NCBI RefSeq assembly: GCF_040958095.1
Contig: NC_091217.1
Location: 13,276,749-13,340,748 of the forward strand
Source: Procambarus clarkii
Taxonomy: Eukaryota; Arthropoda; Malacostraca; Decapoda; Cambaridae
Length of the DNA stretch: 64,000 nt
Direction: 5' to 3'
Shown: in pieces, positions 9,248 through 18,832 of the stretch
How the letters are laid out: every line of letters begins with the position of its first letter
How positions within the stretch are numbered: the stretch's first letter is position 1
Notes under the pieces: model-generated
What the model was told of the DNA's origin: nothing
What the model saw: only the letters and a program-made list of their open reading frames with translations
The model's database searches: none
Program-made: the position numbers and the translations under genes

Positions 9248-9450
9248 AATGGGTCTCGTAGCACAGTTGGCTTCATTTTCGTCTCACACTCGGGGCTCCT
9301 GGGGTTCTATTCCCTGGAGAGTGTGGGACACAAATAGTTTAGCACATTTCCTTTCACCTAATGCCTCTGTTGACCTAGCAGTAAATAGATACCCAGGAGT
9401 TAAGCAACTATTGTGGGTTGCATCCTGGGGGCAGGGTCAGTAGGCTATGC
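9248..9450 (+). mobile_element. tRNA-derived SINE, family A variant
   Basis: Starts with a tRNA-like GGGTCTCGTAGCACAGTTGG, B box GGGGTTCTATTCCC near 9299, then CCTTTCACCTAATGCCTCTG, CAGTAAATAGATACCCAGGAG and GGGTTGCATCCTGGGGGC. It lacks the TG tail and instead ends GGGTCAGTAGG, as does the copy at 39336-39510. Confidence 0.7.
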
Positions 9451-9576
9451 AGTAAAATATTTTAGAAGATAATACATAAATAGTCGTTTTTATACTGTAT
9501 AAAATGACATTATGTGAGCTGCTATGTAAACATTCTAACGTGTTTATTGTTTGAATAAAATTGTATTATTAAATAC

Positions 9577-9615
<39 letters not shown>

Positions 9616-10034
9616 GCAGGCAAGTTTCAGCAAATGGTCTGCCTGGAGAGATTGTATAAGATGTATTGGTAAAATTGTATTACTGTACTAAGAAAAATAT
9701 ATTGGTTTAATTATAATTTAGCCTAGTAATTTTATAATATAACATGAATAAATAATTCATTCTTATTTTGAAACTAAGTTAATATTATGGTAGCCTCATT
9801 ATAGAAGAGTACACTGATGCTGATACAGTCTACAAAGCTAGTTAATGGTCAGTATTTACAATATTGAGCAGTTGTATCGTACAATGTAATTAGTTACCTC
9901 ATAAGACATTGACATTGTATATCATGTATCAATACAATGTAATATAAACAATGTCGTTCTTTATAAATATATAATGGCATTATTATTACTTATAATATTA
10001 AGACAATTGAAATAAAAGTGATAAACTGATAAAT
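9451..10034. other. AT-rich sequence with an (ATT)n tract
   Basis: An ATT/TTA microsatellite of about 13 units lies at 9578-9617. The remainder is AT-rich with no supported gene. Confidence 0.6.
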
Positions 10035-11055
10035 TCAACAAGTAATAAATAAATAAATAAATAAATAAATATATAAATAAATGTTTATTTTGGTAAGGTA
10101 CATACATACAAGAGATTTTACAAAGAGTGATGGATTTATAGATAGAGCTAGTACATACAATGCCTAAAGCCACTATTACGCAAAGCGTTTCGGGCAGGAA
10201 AAACTTAAATGACTAAAGCTTAATACTAATTGAGTATAAAGAATAAAACGTGTTGAGAACAAATAAAAATAGAGATAAAAAGGAGGGGAACATGGCAGAA
10301 AAAGCAGCACAAATACAATTAGGTCGACAAACAGCGTTGTTTAAAAAAAAAAAAAGACATGGGTTGACAATAGGGGGTAAGGTAGGTTACAGGGAATTTA
10401 TTAGGTAGAGCTTCGTTTTTATCTTAAACTGGTTGAGAGAGGTACAGTCTTTAACATGGTTGGGAAGGTCATTCCACATTCTGGGTCCCTTGATTTGCAA
10501 AGCATTTCTAGTTTGATTAAGTCGTACTCTAGGAATATCAAAACTGTATTTATTTCTGGTGTAGTGCTCATGGGTTCTGTTACAACCTTCTATGAAGCTT
10601 TTGAGGTCAGGATTGGCATTACAGATCAGCGTTTTATATATGTATAATACACATGAGAGGATGTGCAGTGACTTAATGTCTAACATATTCAGAGATTTAA
10701 GTAGGGGTACCGAGTGATGTCTGGGGCCAGAGTTGGATATTGTCCTAATAGCAGCTTTGTGTTGAGTAATTAGAGGACGTAAGTGATTTTGGGTAGTAGA
10801 ACCCCAAGCACAAATATCATAGTTGAGATATGGATAGATGAGGGAGTAATAGAGAGTCACCAGGGCAGGGCGGGGTACATAATATCTGATCTTAGAAAGA
10901 ATGCCAACACTTTTTGAAACTTTTTTTGATATATTTAGAATGTGTCCCTGGAAATTCAGCTTGTGATCAATGAGAACGCCAAGGAATTTGCCATCTAATT
11001 TGTTACAAATTTGAGTATTGTTTATTTTGAGATTTATTTGATTAGAGGATATTGA
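10035..11055 (-). mobile_element. 5'-truncated L2-type LINE, young copy
   Basis: The minus strand repeats the last ~1 kb of the element at 49880-53345 with few differences, both in coding sequence and in the 3' UTR (GAAACGCTTTGCGTAATAGTGGC, GTATGTACTAGCTCTATC). The 3' tail is a TTTA/TAAA run (10040-10070 on the plus strand) instead of the hexamer tail. The 5' break is near 11050, inside the RT C-terminal region. Confidence 0.85.
10387..11045 (-). pseudogene. L2-type LINE ORF2, C-terminal part
   Basis: The frame is open from about 11045 to the stop at 10387. It includes LDGKFLG-like, VTLYYSLIYPYLNYDICAWG, RPLITQHKAAIRTISNSGPRH, RTHEHYTRNKYSFDIPRV and MWNDLPNHVKD. These are almost the same residues as the C-terminus of the copy ending at 53023, including the final YLINSL. 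It covers only the region after RT motif C, so it has no catalytic residues and is a truncated, inactive copy despite the open frame. Confidence 0.85.
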
Positions 11056-11369
11056 AACCAGTATTCTATAGCTAAACTAATTTAAATGTAAAATTTAGTT
11101 TTGTAGTAATTTTAGACAAATTAATATTATTTAAGAAAAAGTACAGTAGTGACAAAACTACTCAACTACGAATGAGGTAATTGATAATTAACTAACAAAA
11201 TTAAGGAGGTTGTTACTGTGATTATTTTGGTTATGTGAATATTGTAGATAATAAGAATTAAATAAAATTAGTTAATCTAACAATTATAACATAACAAAAT
11301 AAAACAATGCTGAGAGTAGCCTAAAACCATAAACTGTAGGTGTGAGTAGAGCAGCCTAGCCTCGTGTTG
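11056..11369. other. AT-rich sequence, no gene seen
   Basis: No gene or repeat is supported. Confidence 0.5.
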
Positions 11370-11475
11370 GGGCAGTACTTATAGTAACCATCTGCCCGAG
11401 AAACAATGGGCAGAGTTTCTTTCACCCTATGCCCCTGTTACCTAGCAGTAAAATAGGTACAATTAAATAGGTAAA
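11370..11475 (+). mobile_element. Partial family A SINE core
   Basis: GGGCAGAGTTTCTTTCACCC, ATGCCCCTGTTACCTAGCAG and TAAAATAGGTAC match the SINE core. The tRNA head and the GGCTGCTTCC tail block are missing. Confidence 0.6.
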
Positions 11476-11484
11476 ACTCTAAGG

Positions 11485-11640
11485 TCAGCCATACACTAAG
11501 GTCAGCAGTACACTAAGGTCAACCATACATTAAGGTCAACCATACATTAAGGTCAACCATACATTAAGGTCAACCATACACTATGGTCAGCCTTACACTA
11601 AGGTCAGCCATACAATAAGGTCAGCCATACACTAAGATCA
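11485..11640. repeat. 17-bp minisatellite, about nine copies
   Basis: The unit AAGGTCAACCATACATT (variants with GCC and CACT) has spacing 17 bp (for example 11521, 11538, 11555, 11572). Confidence 0.85.
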
Positions 11641-11644
11641 GACA

Positions 11645-11768
11645 TATGTATCGTCCAGGTGTTCTGTGAGCTAACATTAAGAGGAATATCAGTAGGAGCA
11701 GTGACGAGGATTCGAACCTATGCTCTCGGTACTCCCAAGCACACGCCTAGACCACTGCACCACGACAT
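11645..11768 (-). mobile_element. tRNA-derived SINE, family C
   Basis: On the minus strand it starts GTCGTGGTGCAGTGGTCTAG (A box) and has CATAGGTTCGAATCCTCG (B box), then a body toward 11645. A second copy with the same head is at 40560-40680. Confidence 0.65.
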
Positions 11769-11849
11769 GGTCAAAAGCAATGTAACCTGGGATTGAAGTG
11801 AATCCTCTAGAGTTCCTGAGGCTTCAACTAAAGCCAAGGCAGGGTTCCC

Positions 11850-14058
11850 ACACTGCCTCCCATGCACTCTGGCTGTGGTCTAGGAGTGCCTCCCATGCAC
11901 TCTGGCTGTGGTCTAGGAGTGCCTCCCATGCACTCTGGCTGTGGTCTAGGAGTGCCTCCCATACACTCTGGCTGTGGTCCAGGAGTGCCTCCCATACACT
12001 CTGGCTGTGGTCTAGGAGTGCCTCCCATACACTCTGGCTGTGGTCTAGGAGTGCCTCCCATGCACTCTGGCTGTGGTCTAGGAGTGCCTCCCATACACTC
12101 TGGCTGTGGTCTAGGAGTGCCTCCCATACACTCTGGCTGTGGTCTAGGAGTGCCTCCCATGCACTCTGGCTGTGGTCTAGGAGTGCCTCCCATGCACTCT
12201 GGCTGTGGTCTAGGAGTGCCTCCCATGCACTCTGGCTGTGGTCTAGGAGTGCCTCCCATGCACTCTGGCTGTGGTCTAGGAGTGCCTCCCATGCACTCTG
12301 GCTGTGGTCTAGGAGTGCCTCCCATACACTCTGGCTGTGGTCTAGGAGTGCCTCCCATGCACTCTGGCTGTGGTCTAGGAGTGCCTCCCATGCACTCTGG
12401 CTGTGGTCTAGGAGTACCTCCCATACACTCTGGCTGTGGTCTAGGAGTGCCTCCCATGCACTCTGGCTGTGGTCTAGGAGTACCTCCCATACACTCTGGC
12501 TGTGGTCTAGGAGTGCCTCCCATGCACTCTGGCTGTGGTCTAGGAGTGCCTCCCATGCACTCTGGCTGTGGTCTAGGAGTGCCTCCCATGCACTCTGGCT
12601 GTGGTCTAGGAGTGCCTCCCATGCACTCTGGCTGTGGTCTAGGAGTGCCTCCCATGCACTCTGGCTGTGGTCTAGGAGTGCCTCCCATACACTCTGGCTG
12701 TGGTCTAGGAGTGCCTCCCATGCACTCTGGCTGTGGTCTAGGAGTGCCTCCCATGCACTCTGGCTGTGGTCTAGGAGTGCCTCCCATGCACTCTGGCTGT
12801 GGTATAGGAGTGCCTCCCATACACTCTGGCTGTGGTCTAGGAGTGCCTCCCATGCACTCTGGCTGTGGTCTAGGAGTGCCTCCCATGCACTCTGGCTGTG
12901 GTCTAGGAGTGCCTCCAATGCACTCTGGCTGTGGTCTAGGAGTGCCTCCCATGCACTCTGGCTGTGGTCTAGGAGTGCCTCCCATGCACTCTGGCTGTGG
13001 TCTAGGAGTGCCTCCCATGCACTCTGGCTGTGGTCTATGAGTGCCTCCCATGCACTCTGGCTGTGGTCTATGAGTGCCTCCCATGCACTCTGGCTGTGGT
13101 CTAGGAGTGCCTCCCATACACTCTGGCTGTGGTCTAGGAGTGCCTCCCATACACTCTGGCTGTGGTCTAGGAGTGCCTCCCATGTACTCTGGCTGTGGTC
13201 TAGGAGTGCCTCCCATACACTCTGGCTGTGGTCTAGGAGTGCCTCCCATGTACTCTGGCTGTGGTCTAGGAGTGCCTCCCATACACTCTGGCTGTGGTCT
13301 AGGAGTGCCTCCCATGCACTCTGGCTGTGGTCTAGGAGTGCCTCCCATACACTCTGGCTGTGGTCTAGGAGTGCCTCCCATACACTCTGGCTGTGGTCTA
13401 GGAGTGCCTCCCATGTACTCTGGCTGTGGTCTAGGAGTGCCTCCCATACACTCTGGCTGTGGTCTAGGAGTGCCTCCCATGTACTCTGGCTGTGGTCTAG
13501 GAGTGCCTACCATACACTCTGGCTGTGGTCTAGGAGTGCCTCCCATGTACTCTGGCTGTGGTCTAGGAGTGCCTCCCATGTACTCTGGCTGTGGTCTAGG
13601 AGTGCCTCCCATACACTCTGGCTGTGGTCCAGGAGTGCCTCCCATGTACTCTGGCTGTGGTTTAGGAGTGCCTACCATACACTCTGGCTGTGGTCTAGGA
13701 GTGCCTCCCATGTACTCTGGCTGTGGTCTAGGAGTGCCTCCCATACACTCTGGCTGTGGTCTAGGAGTGCCTCCCATGTACTCTGGCTGTGGTCTAGGAG
13801 TGCCTGCCATACACTCTGGCTGTGGTCTAGGAGTGCCTACCGTACACTCTGGCTGTGGTCTAGGAGTGCCTCCCATGTACTCTGGCTGTGGTCTAGGAGT
13901 GCCTCCCATACACTCTGGCTGTGGTCTAGGAGTGCCTCCCATGCACTCTGGCTGTGGTCTAGGAGTGCCTCCCATACACTCTGGCTGTGGTCTAGGAGTG
14001 CCTCCCATACACTCTGGCTGTGGTCTAGGAGTGCCTCCCATACACTCTGGCTGTGGTC
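11850..14058. repeat. 33-bp minisatellite, about 67 copies
   Basis: The unit reads GTGGTCTAGGAGTGCCTCCC then ATGCACTCTGGCT. A variable triplet gives ATGCAC, ATACAC or ATGTAC; the ATGTAC type appears only from 13183 onward. Because 33 is divisible by three and the unit has no stop in several frames, very long open frames arise on both strands (up to 759 codons). There is no sign that they are translated. The 3' edge is a diverged unit (GTGGTCCGCGAGTTCC) at 14054. Confidence 0.97.
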
Positions 14059-14632
14059 CGCGAGTTCCACCTCCTAAGTTTCTCTTCAAATGCACAATGA
14101 AATCACATTAACGTCATTTTCTCAAGTGTAAACAAGAGTTGTCCCGCCTGACACAGTCAATACTGAACTTGAGAAAGTGCATGTTTGAGTGAGTCTATGA
14201 ACGCGGGTGTGATCCCAAGGTATGACCCCCCCCTGTTCCCTCACACATTCATCAGTCTTGTCATTCCATTCTATTCCCGTATACAAAAGTATTTAACAAA
14301 AATATCTAATCCTCTATATCCAAATAAAATATATCTAGATATATATATTTAGATACAGAGGTTTATTTAGTTATAGCGATATATATCTATATATATCCAA
14401 AGGCCAACTCTCTAACAGTCGGATACTACGTGCCTGGTTCTGTCCTGATAACACTGTAGTATATTCTCTTATCCGGATCTCGCGGTATCTGAGAGGGGGA
14501 CCACGACTCTTAACTACCCAATCACCCAATTTAGTACTTTAAGACATGCAACTTCATCAGCATAATCTATTGTCACATTTTACTGTAGTTATGTTGGTGT
14601 ATAAATTGTGTTATAAAGTAACTATTATTACA
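14059..14632. other. No gene seen between two arrays
   Basis: Mixed sequence with an AT/TATC-rich patch at 14310-14400. No gene is supported. Confidence 0.5.
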
Positions 14633-15517
14633 TGTGTTGGTTATCTTGGGGACGTGTGTTGGTTATCTTGGGGACGTTTGTTGGTTATCTTGGGGACGTT
14701 TGTTGGTTATCTTGGGGGCGTGTGTTGGTTATCTTGGGGGCGTGTGTTGGTTATCTTGGGGGCGTGTGTTGGTTATCTTGGGGACGTGTGTTGGTTATCT
14801 TGGGGGCGTGTGTTGGTTATCTTGGGGACGTGTGCTGGTTATCTTGGGGACGTGTGCTGGTTATCTTGGGGACGTGTGCTGGTTATCTTGGGGACGTGTG
14901 CTGGTTATCTTGGGGACGTGTGTTGGTTATCTTGGGGACGTGTGCTGGTTATCTTGGGGACGTGTGCTGGTTATCTTGGGGACGTGTGTTGGTTATCTTG
15001 GGGACGTGTGTTGGTTATCTTGGGGACGTGTGCTGGTTATCTTGGGGACGTGTGTTGGTTATCTTGGGGACGTGTGCTGGTTATCTTGGGGACGTGTGCT
15101 GGTTATCTTGGGGACGTGTGTTGGTTATCTTGGGGACGTGTGTTGGTTATCTTGGGGACGTGTGCTGGTTATCTTGGGGACGTGTGTTGGTTATCTTGGG
15201 GACGTGTGTTGGTTATCTTGGGGACGTGTGTTGGTTATCTTGGGGACGTGTGCTGGTTATCTTGGGGACGTGTGTTGGTTATCTTGGGGACGTGTGCTGG
15301 TTATCTTGGGGACGTGTGTTGGTTATCTTGGGGACGTGTGTTGGTTATCTTGGGGACGTGTGCTGGTTATCTTGGGGACGTGTGCTGGTTATCTTGGGGA
15401 CGTGTGTTGGTTATCTTGGGGACGTGTGCTGGTTATCTTGGGGACGTGTGTTGGTTATCTTGGGGACGTGTGTTGGTTATCTTGGGGACGTGTGTTGGTT
15501 ATCTTGGGGACGTGTGG
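14633..15517. repeat. 22-bp minisatellite, about 40 copies
   Basis: The unit GTTGGTTATCTTGGGGACGTGT differs mainly at one site (GTGTGTT or GTGTGCT) and in early copies GGGGGCG for GGGGACG. All three plus-strand frames are free of stops, which explains the ~300-codon open frames. Confidence 0.97.
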
Positions 15518-15566
15518 GAAATGCTTTGGGTTTTTACATTTTTAAATTTTGCCCCGAGGAGTGAGT

Positions 15567-15845
15567 TTATTGGGCAGCGCCACTCATCCTGTGAGATAGT
15601 GACAGTATTGGGCAGCGCCACTCATCCTGTGAGATAGTGACAGTACTGGGCAGCGCCACTCATCCTGTGAGTGGACACACCGCCATAGTGACAGTATTGG
15701 GCAGCGCCACTCATCCTGTGAGTGGACACACCGCCATAGTGACAGTATTGGGCAGCGCCACTCATCCTGTGAGTGGACACACCGCCATAGTGACAGTATT
15801 GGGCAGCGCCACTCATCCTGTGAGTGGACACACCGCCATAGCAGC
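15567..15845. repeat. 51-bp tandem repeats of the left arm
   Basis: About six copies of a unit with TATTGGGCAGCGCC, CTCATCCTGTGAG and GGACACACCGCCATAG. The first two copies are short (~38 bp), lacking the GGACACACCGCC part. Spacing of full copies is 51 bp (15695, 15746). Confidence 0.9.
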
Positions 15846-16037
15846 ATGTACAATACTCCCCAATAGGAAGAAAACCCGCTGGGTTGTTCATCCTGTCACT
15901 TGTACCCAGACACAGCTGGGACTTGCTTAAATGTCTCAAGTCAACAGCTTATCAAACAAGAAGATTAACATCAGTTAACCCATAAAATCTTACGTTATCT
16001 TGCGGGTGCAAAATGGAGGAATCTTTTAAGAACAGTA

Positions 16038-17508
16038 TCAATATTTGACAAATAGTGTAATGTGTCTCAGATGTTCACATTCTCTCAGGTGGTGGTCAAG
16101 GCGGTGTCCGTCACTCTCACCACAGATTCTGCAACTTCGCTGATCAACTGTTGTTTCCATTCCATATCTCCATGGATATTTGTATCCAAGACGGATTCTC
16201 GCTATTACTGATTCTTTCCCTCGTCCTCCTCCTCCTCTTCGTCCATAATAATTGGGATTGCCAGCTGCAACCATGTTGTACCATCGTATAGATTCACTGC
16301 TTTGTGCTTCTATCCTCCTTTCCTCAGTTACCTTGTCACGGTGATGTTGCCTGACAATACCTCTAATTTGTAGTAGTCTTGGGTATGAAGTATTCAATAT
16401 GGTCTCCTTCAGCGCCTTCAGCAGCCAGCACATCTGCTCGTTCATTCCCACATATCCCAACATGGGAGGGGACCCACAGAAACTTGACGACTCTTCCCTG
16501 GTTGGTTAGTACTCTCACAGCTCTCTTAATTTCAGCGACTATTGCAAGATTTTCTGCCCGATTTTTACTTAGGCTTTGTAGTGCTGCTTTTGAATCAATG
16601 CAGATCTCTGCACCATTAATGTTTCCTTCAAGGATTCATAACGCCTTAACAATGGCAGTTAGCTCTGCTAGGGTTGAAGAAGCATAGTTCTCAATACGGG
16701 CTTTTTCTTCAATTGTGTGTCGAAAGGCATTATTCCTAATTAGGGTGTATGCTGCACCAGCCCTGCCATTGATAGGATTAGATGACCCATCAGTGTAAAT
16801 TTGATCTAGTTCATCTCCGGCTTCATTATAAATTTCCTCAAGATACTTGTGCCTCATTTCTTGTGGTATCATGTTGGATTTTTTCGTTACCATTTCATTG
16901 ATGATGATCCTGCAAGAGTCATCCTCCCAGGGAGGTAACCTCTCTACAGGCAGGAGCTCACGGGCTTGCTCAAGCAGGTGAAGTTCTTCGAGGTAGCAGA
17001 CTGCTCTGTGACGCCATTTTTTGCTTCTCCTGTTTATCCCTGAAAGTAGCACAGAACTCAGTTTTTTCTTGGTAATATCATTGTAATGGGGATCTCTGGC
17101 TATCCTAATTGCAAGCTTAGCATTCAGTTCCTTAATTCTGCTTTTAACACTGGGAAGGGACAACTCCTTTCGTAGATTAGACGTTTTGGCAGTTCTTGGA
17201 ACTCCAAGAATGATTGTCATGGCTTCATTTTGAATGCTTTCAAGCCTTTTCATATCGCTTTGGGAGTAGGTGCACAGAACTGGTGCGGCATAGTCTATGA
17301 CGGAGCGCACATAGTCTGTGTACATCATTTTAAGCACGGCAATAGAGGCTCCATGTTCATTCCAGGTCATAGCTTTCAGTGCCCTGAATCGACTTTTGCA
17401 TGTTCCTATGAGTTGGTTGAGCTCCTCTTTCTTCCCCTTGTTAGAGCCGACAGTGACGCCAAGGTACCGATAGTGGTCAACCCATTCAAGTCCATAGTCT
17501 CTTCCCAA
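16038..17508 (-). pseudogene. LINE remnant: RT C-terminus, RNase H, CCHC finger
   Basis: Minus strand. From 17508: HYRYLGVTVGSNKGKKEEL (after RT motif C), a connection region, then an RNase H domain. The RNase H shows IYTDGSSNP near 16800 (first Asp), STLAELTAIVKAL near 16645 (Glu), ICIDSKAALQSL near 16600 (Asp) and VPSHVGICGNERADVLAA near 16450 (last His/Asp region). A CCHC-type motif CRICGESDGHRLDHHLREC ends the frame near 16080. Breaks: a TGA near 16634-16636 and a frame change near 16380. The RNase H and C-terminal finger place it in the I/Jockey-like side of LINEs. The RT palm is missing. It sits inside the foldback-like element. Confidence 0.8.
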
Positions 17509-17599
17509 CCGAATTCTCCACTATTCGTCGATAGCGTTCATTCAACGTCGAATCAACGTCTTAGTTAATTTATTATGTACCCCATACCCATTCTGTGAG

Positions 17600-17945
17600 G
17601 GGTAGTGGATGAGTGACGCTGCCCAATACTGTCACTATGGAGGTATGTGTTCACTCACAGGATGAGTGACGCTGCCCATTACTGTCACTATGGAGGTATG
17701 TGTTCACTCACAGGATGAGTGACGCTGCCCAATACTGTCACTATGGAGGTATGTGTTCACTCACAGGATGAGTGACGCTGCCCAATACTGTCACTGGAGG
17801 TATGTGTTCACTCACAGGATGAGTGACGCTGCCCAATACTGTCACTATGGAGGTATGTGTTCACTCACAGGATGAGTGACGCTCCCCAATATTGTCACTA
17901 TGGAGGTATGTGTTCACTCACAGGATGAGTGACGCTGCCCAATAA
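17600..17945. repeat. 53-bp tandem repeats of the right arm
   Basis: About six to seven copies with ACTGTCACTATGGAGG, TGTGTTCACTCACAGG and ATGAGTGACGCTGCCC, spaced 53 bp (17608, 17661, 17714). They are the reverse complement of the left-arm family with substitutions and two extra bases per unit. One copy lacks TAT near 17796. Confidence 0.9.
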
Positions 17946-17966
17946 ACTCGCCCCTCGGGGCAAAAT

Positions 17967-18553
17967 GTCAACGTGTTAGAGAAAGTGTAGCGCCTTTCAG
18001 GAGTAACTAAAGAATCCTTGAGGAAAATATATTGAACGGTATAAACATCGAGTACCTGCCAAAGGTGCAATGTGCTACTTGGTTATAGGCCTATGAGGCA
18101 GGAGATTGGCAATGCACATGGATTATGTCCACAACTCGAATTACACAATTATATATTTTCTTGAACCCCCAAATATAGCGGTGAACTCCAGAAATTTGTG
18201 TACTGGAGGACATATCCGACACATACATAATACTGAGATTAAGTATAAGGGTTAATTATTGGGACGAGTGAAGAGTTGGTAGTGATAAGAGCCCTGAGAG
18301 ATAGAGAGTCGGACTCCATGATGCGCAGAACAGCGCAGGCTGGGCCCCGGCCTGCGCTCGCACCACACACGCACCCATATTGTGTGAAGAAATAGATCAA
18401 TCGAAAAAAGAAATAGCTGTTCAGAAATTATAACATCATACTTGGTGATATATATATAACTAATATAAATTTACAAATGAACTCGTATTGGGGATATCTG
18501 CGCGGGAAACAAAATACATGTAAGGAAGAGTGTAACAGGTACGTGTATCAGCT
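17967..18553. other. No gene seen upstream of tRNA
   Basis: Mixed sequence with no recognisable gene. No obvious TATA-like element just upstream of the tRNA other than the AT-rich patch at 18450-18475. Confidence 0.5.
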
Positions 18554-18625
18554 GGCCCCGTGGCGCAATGGTAGCGCGTCTGACTCCAGATCAGAAGGCT
18601 GGGTGTTCGAGTCACTCCGGGGTCA
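18554..18625 (+). tRNA. trnW-CCA: tRNA-Trp (CCA anticodon)
   Basis: A 72-nt cloverleaf folds cleanly. Acceptor stem GGCCCCG (18554-18560) pairs with CGGGGTC (18618-18624), discriminator A at 18625. D stem GCGC/GCGC closes the loop AATGGTA. Anticodon stem TCTGA/TCAGA closes a loop with CCA at 18586-18588. T arm GGGTG-TTCGAGT-CACTC has one G-U pair. Internal pol III promoter parts are TGGCGCAATGG (A box) and GTGTTCGAGTC (B box). TTTT at 18636-18639 is a plausible pol III terminator. No intron. The fold has no mismatches, so a working nuclear gene is likely. Confidence 0.92.
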
Positions 18626-18832
18626 CGTCCAATGTTTTCGCGTTTCCAAGATAGTTTTCAATTTACCTTCATGTTATTTTCTTCGAGTAAACATTGCACT
18701 CACTGCACGATCCAGAGGACTAATATTATTAAAAAAAGACATAAATATACACTCCATAACATTTTCCCGAGTACACAGAACAGCTTAGAGTAGCAGGGAC
18801 GTCAGTAAGCTTTGTTAAATGTGGCCCTTGTG

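Larger units (their letters stand above)
15546..17966. mobile_element. Foldback-like element with repeat-built inverted arms
   Basis: Left end ATTTTGCCCCGAGGAGTGAG (15546) and right end CTCGCCCCTCGGGGCAAAAT (ending 17966) are inverted repeats, each followed inward by TTTATTGGGCAGCG. Each arm then holds tandem repeats: 51-bp units in the left arm (15567-15845) and 53-bp units in opposite orientation in the right arm (17600-17945). The interior (15846-17599) contains a LINE remnant on the minus strand. Inverted ends followed by subterminal tandem repeats are typical of Foldback-type DNA elements. I see no transposase and no clear target-site duplication. Confidence 0.6.

Noticed and set aside
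15584-15939. Repeat peptides (WRCVHSQDE, GGVSTHRMSGAAQYCHY) as a gene
   Set aside because: They come from the 51-bp arm repeats of the foldback-like element, open in several frames.
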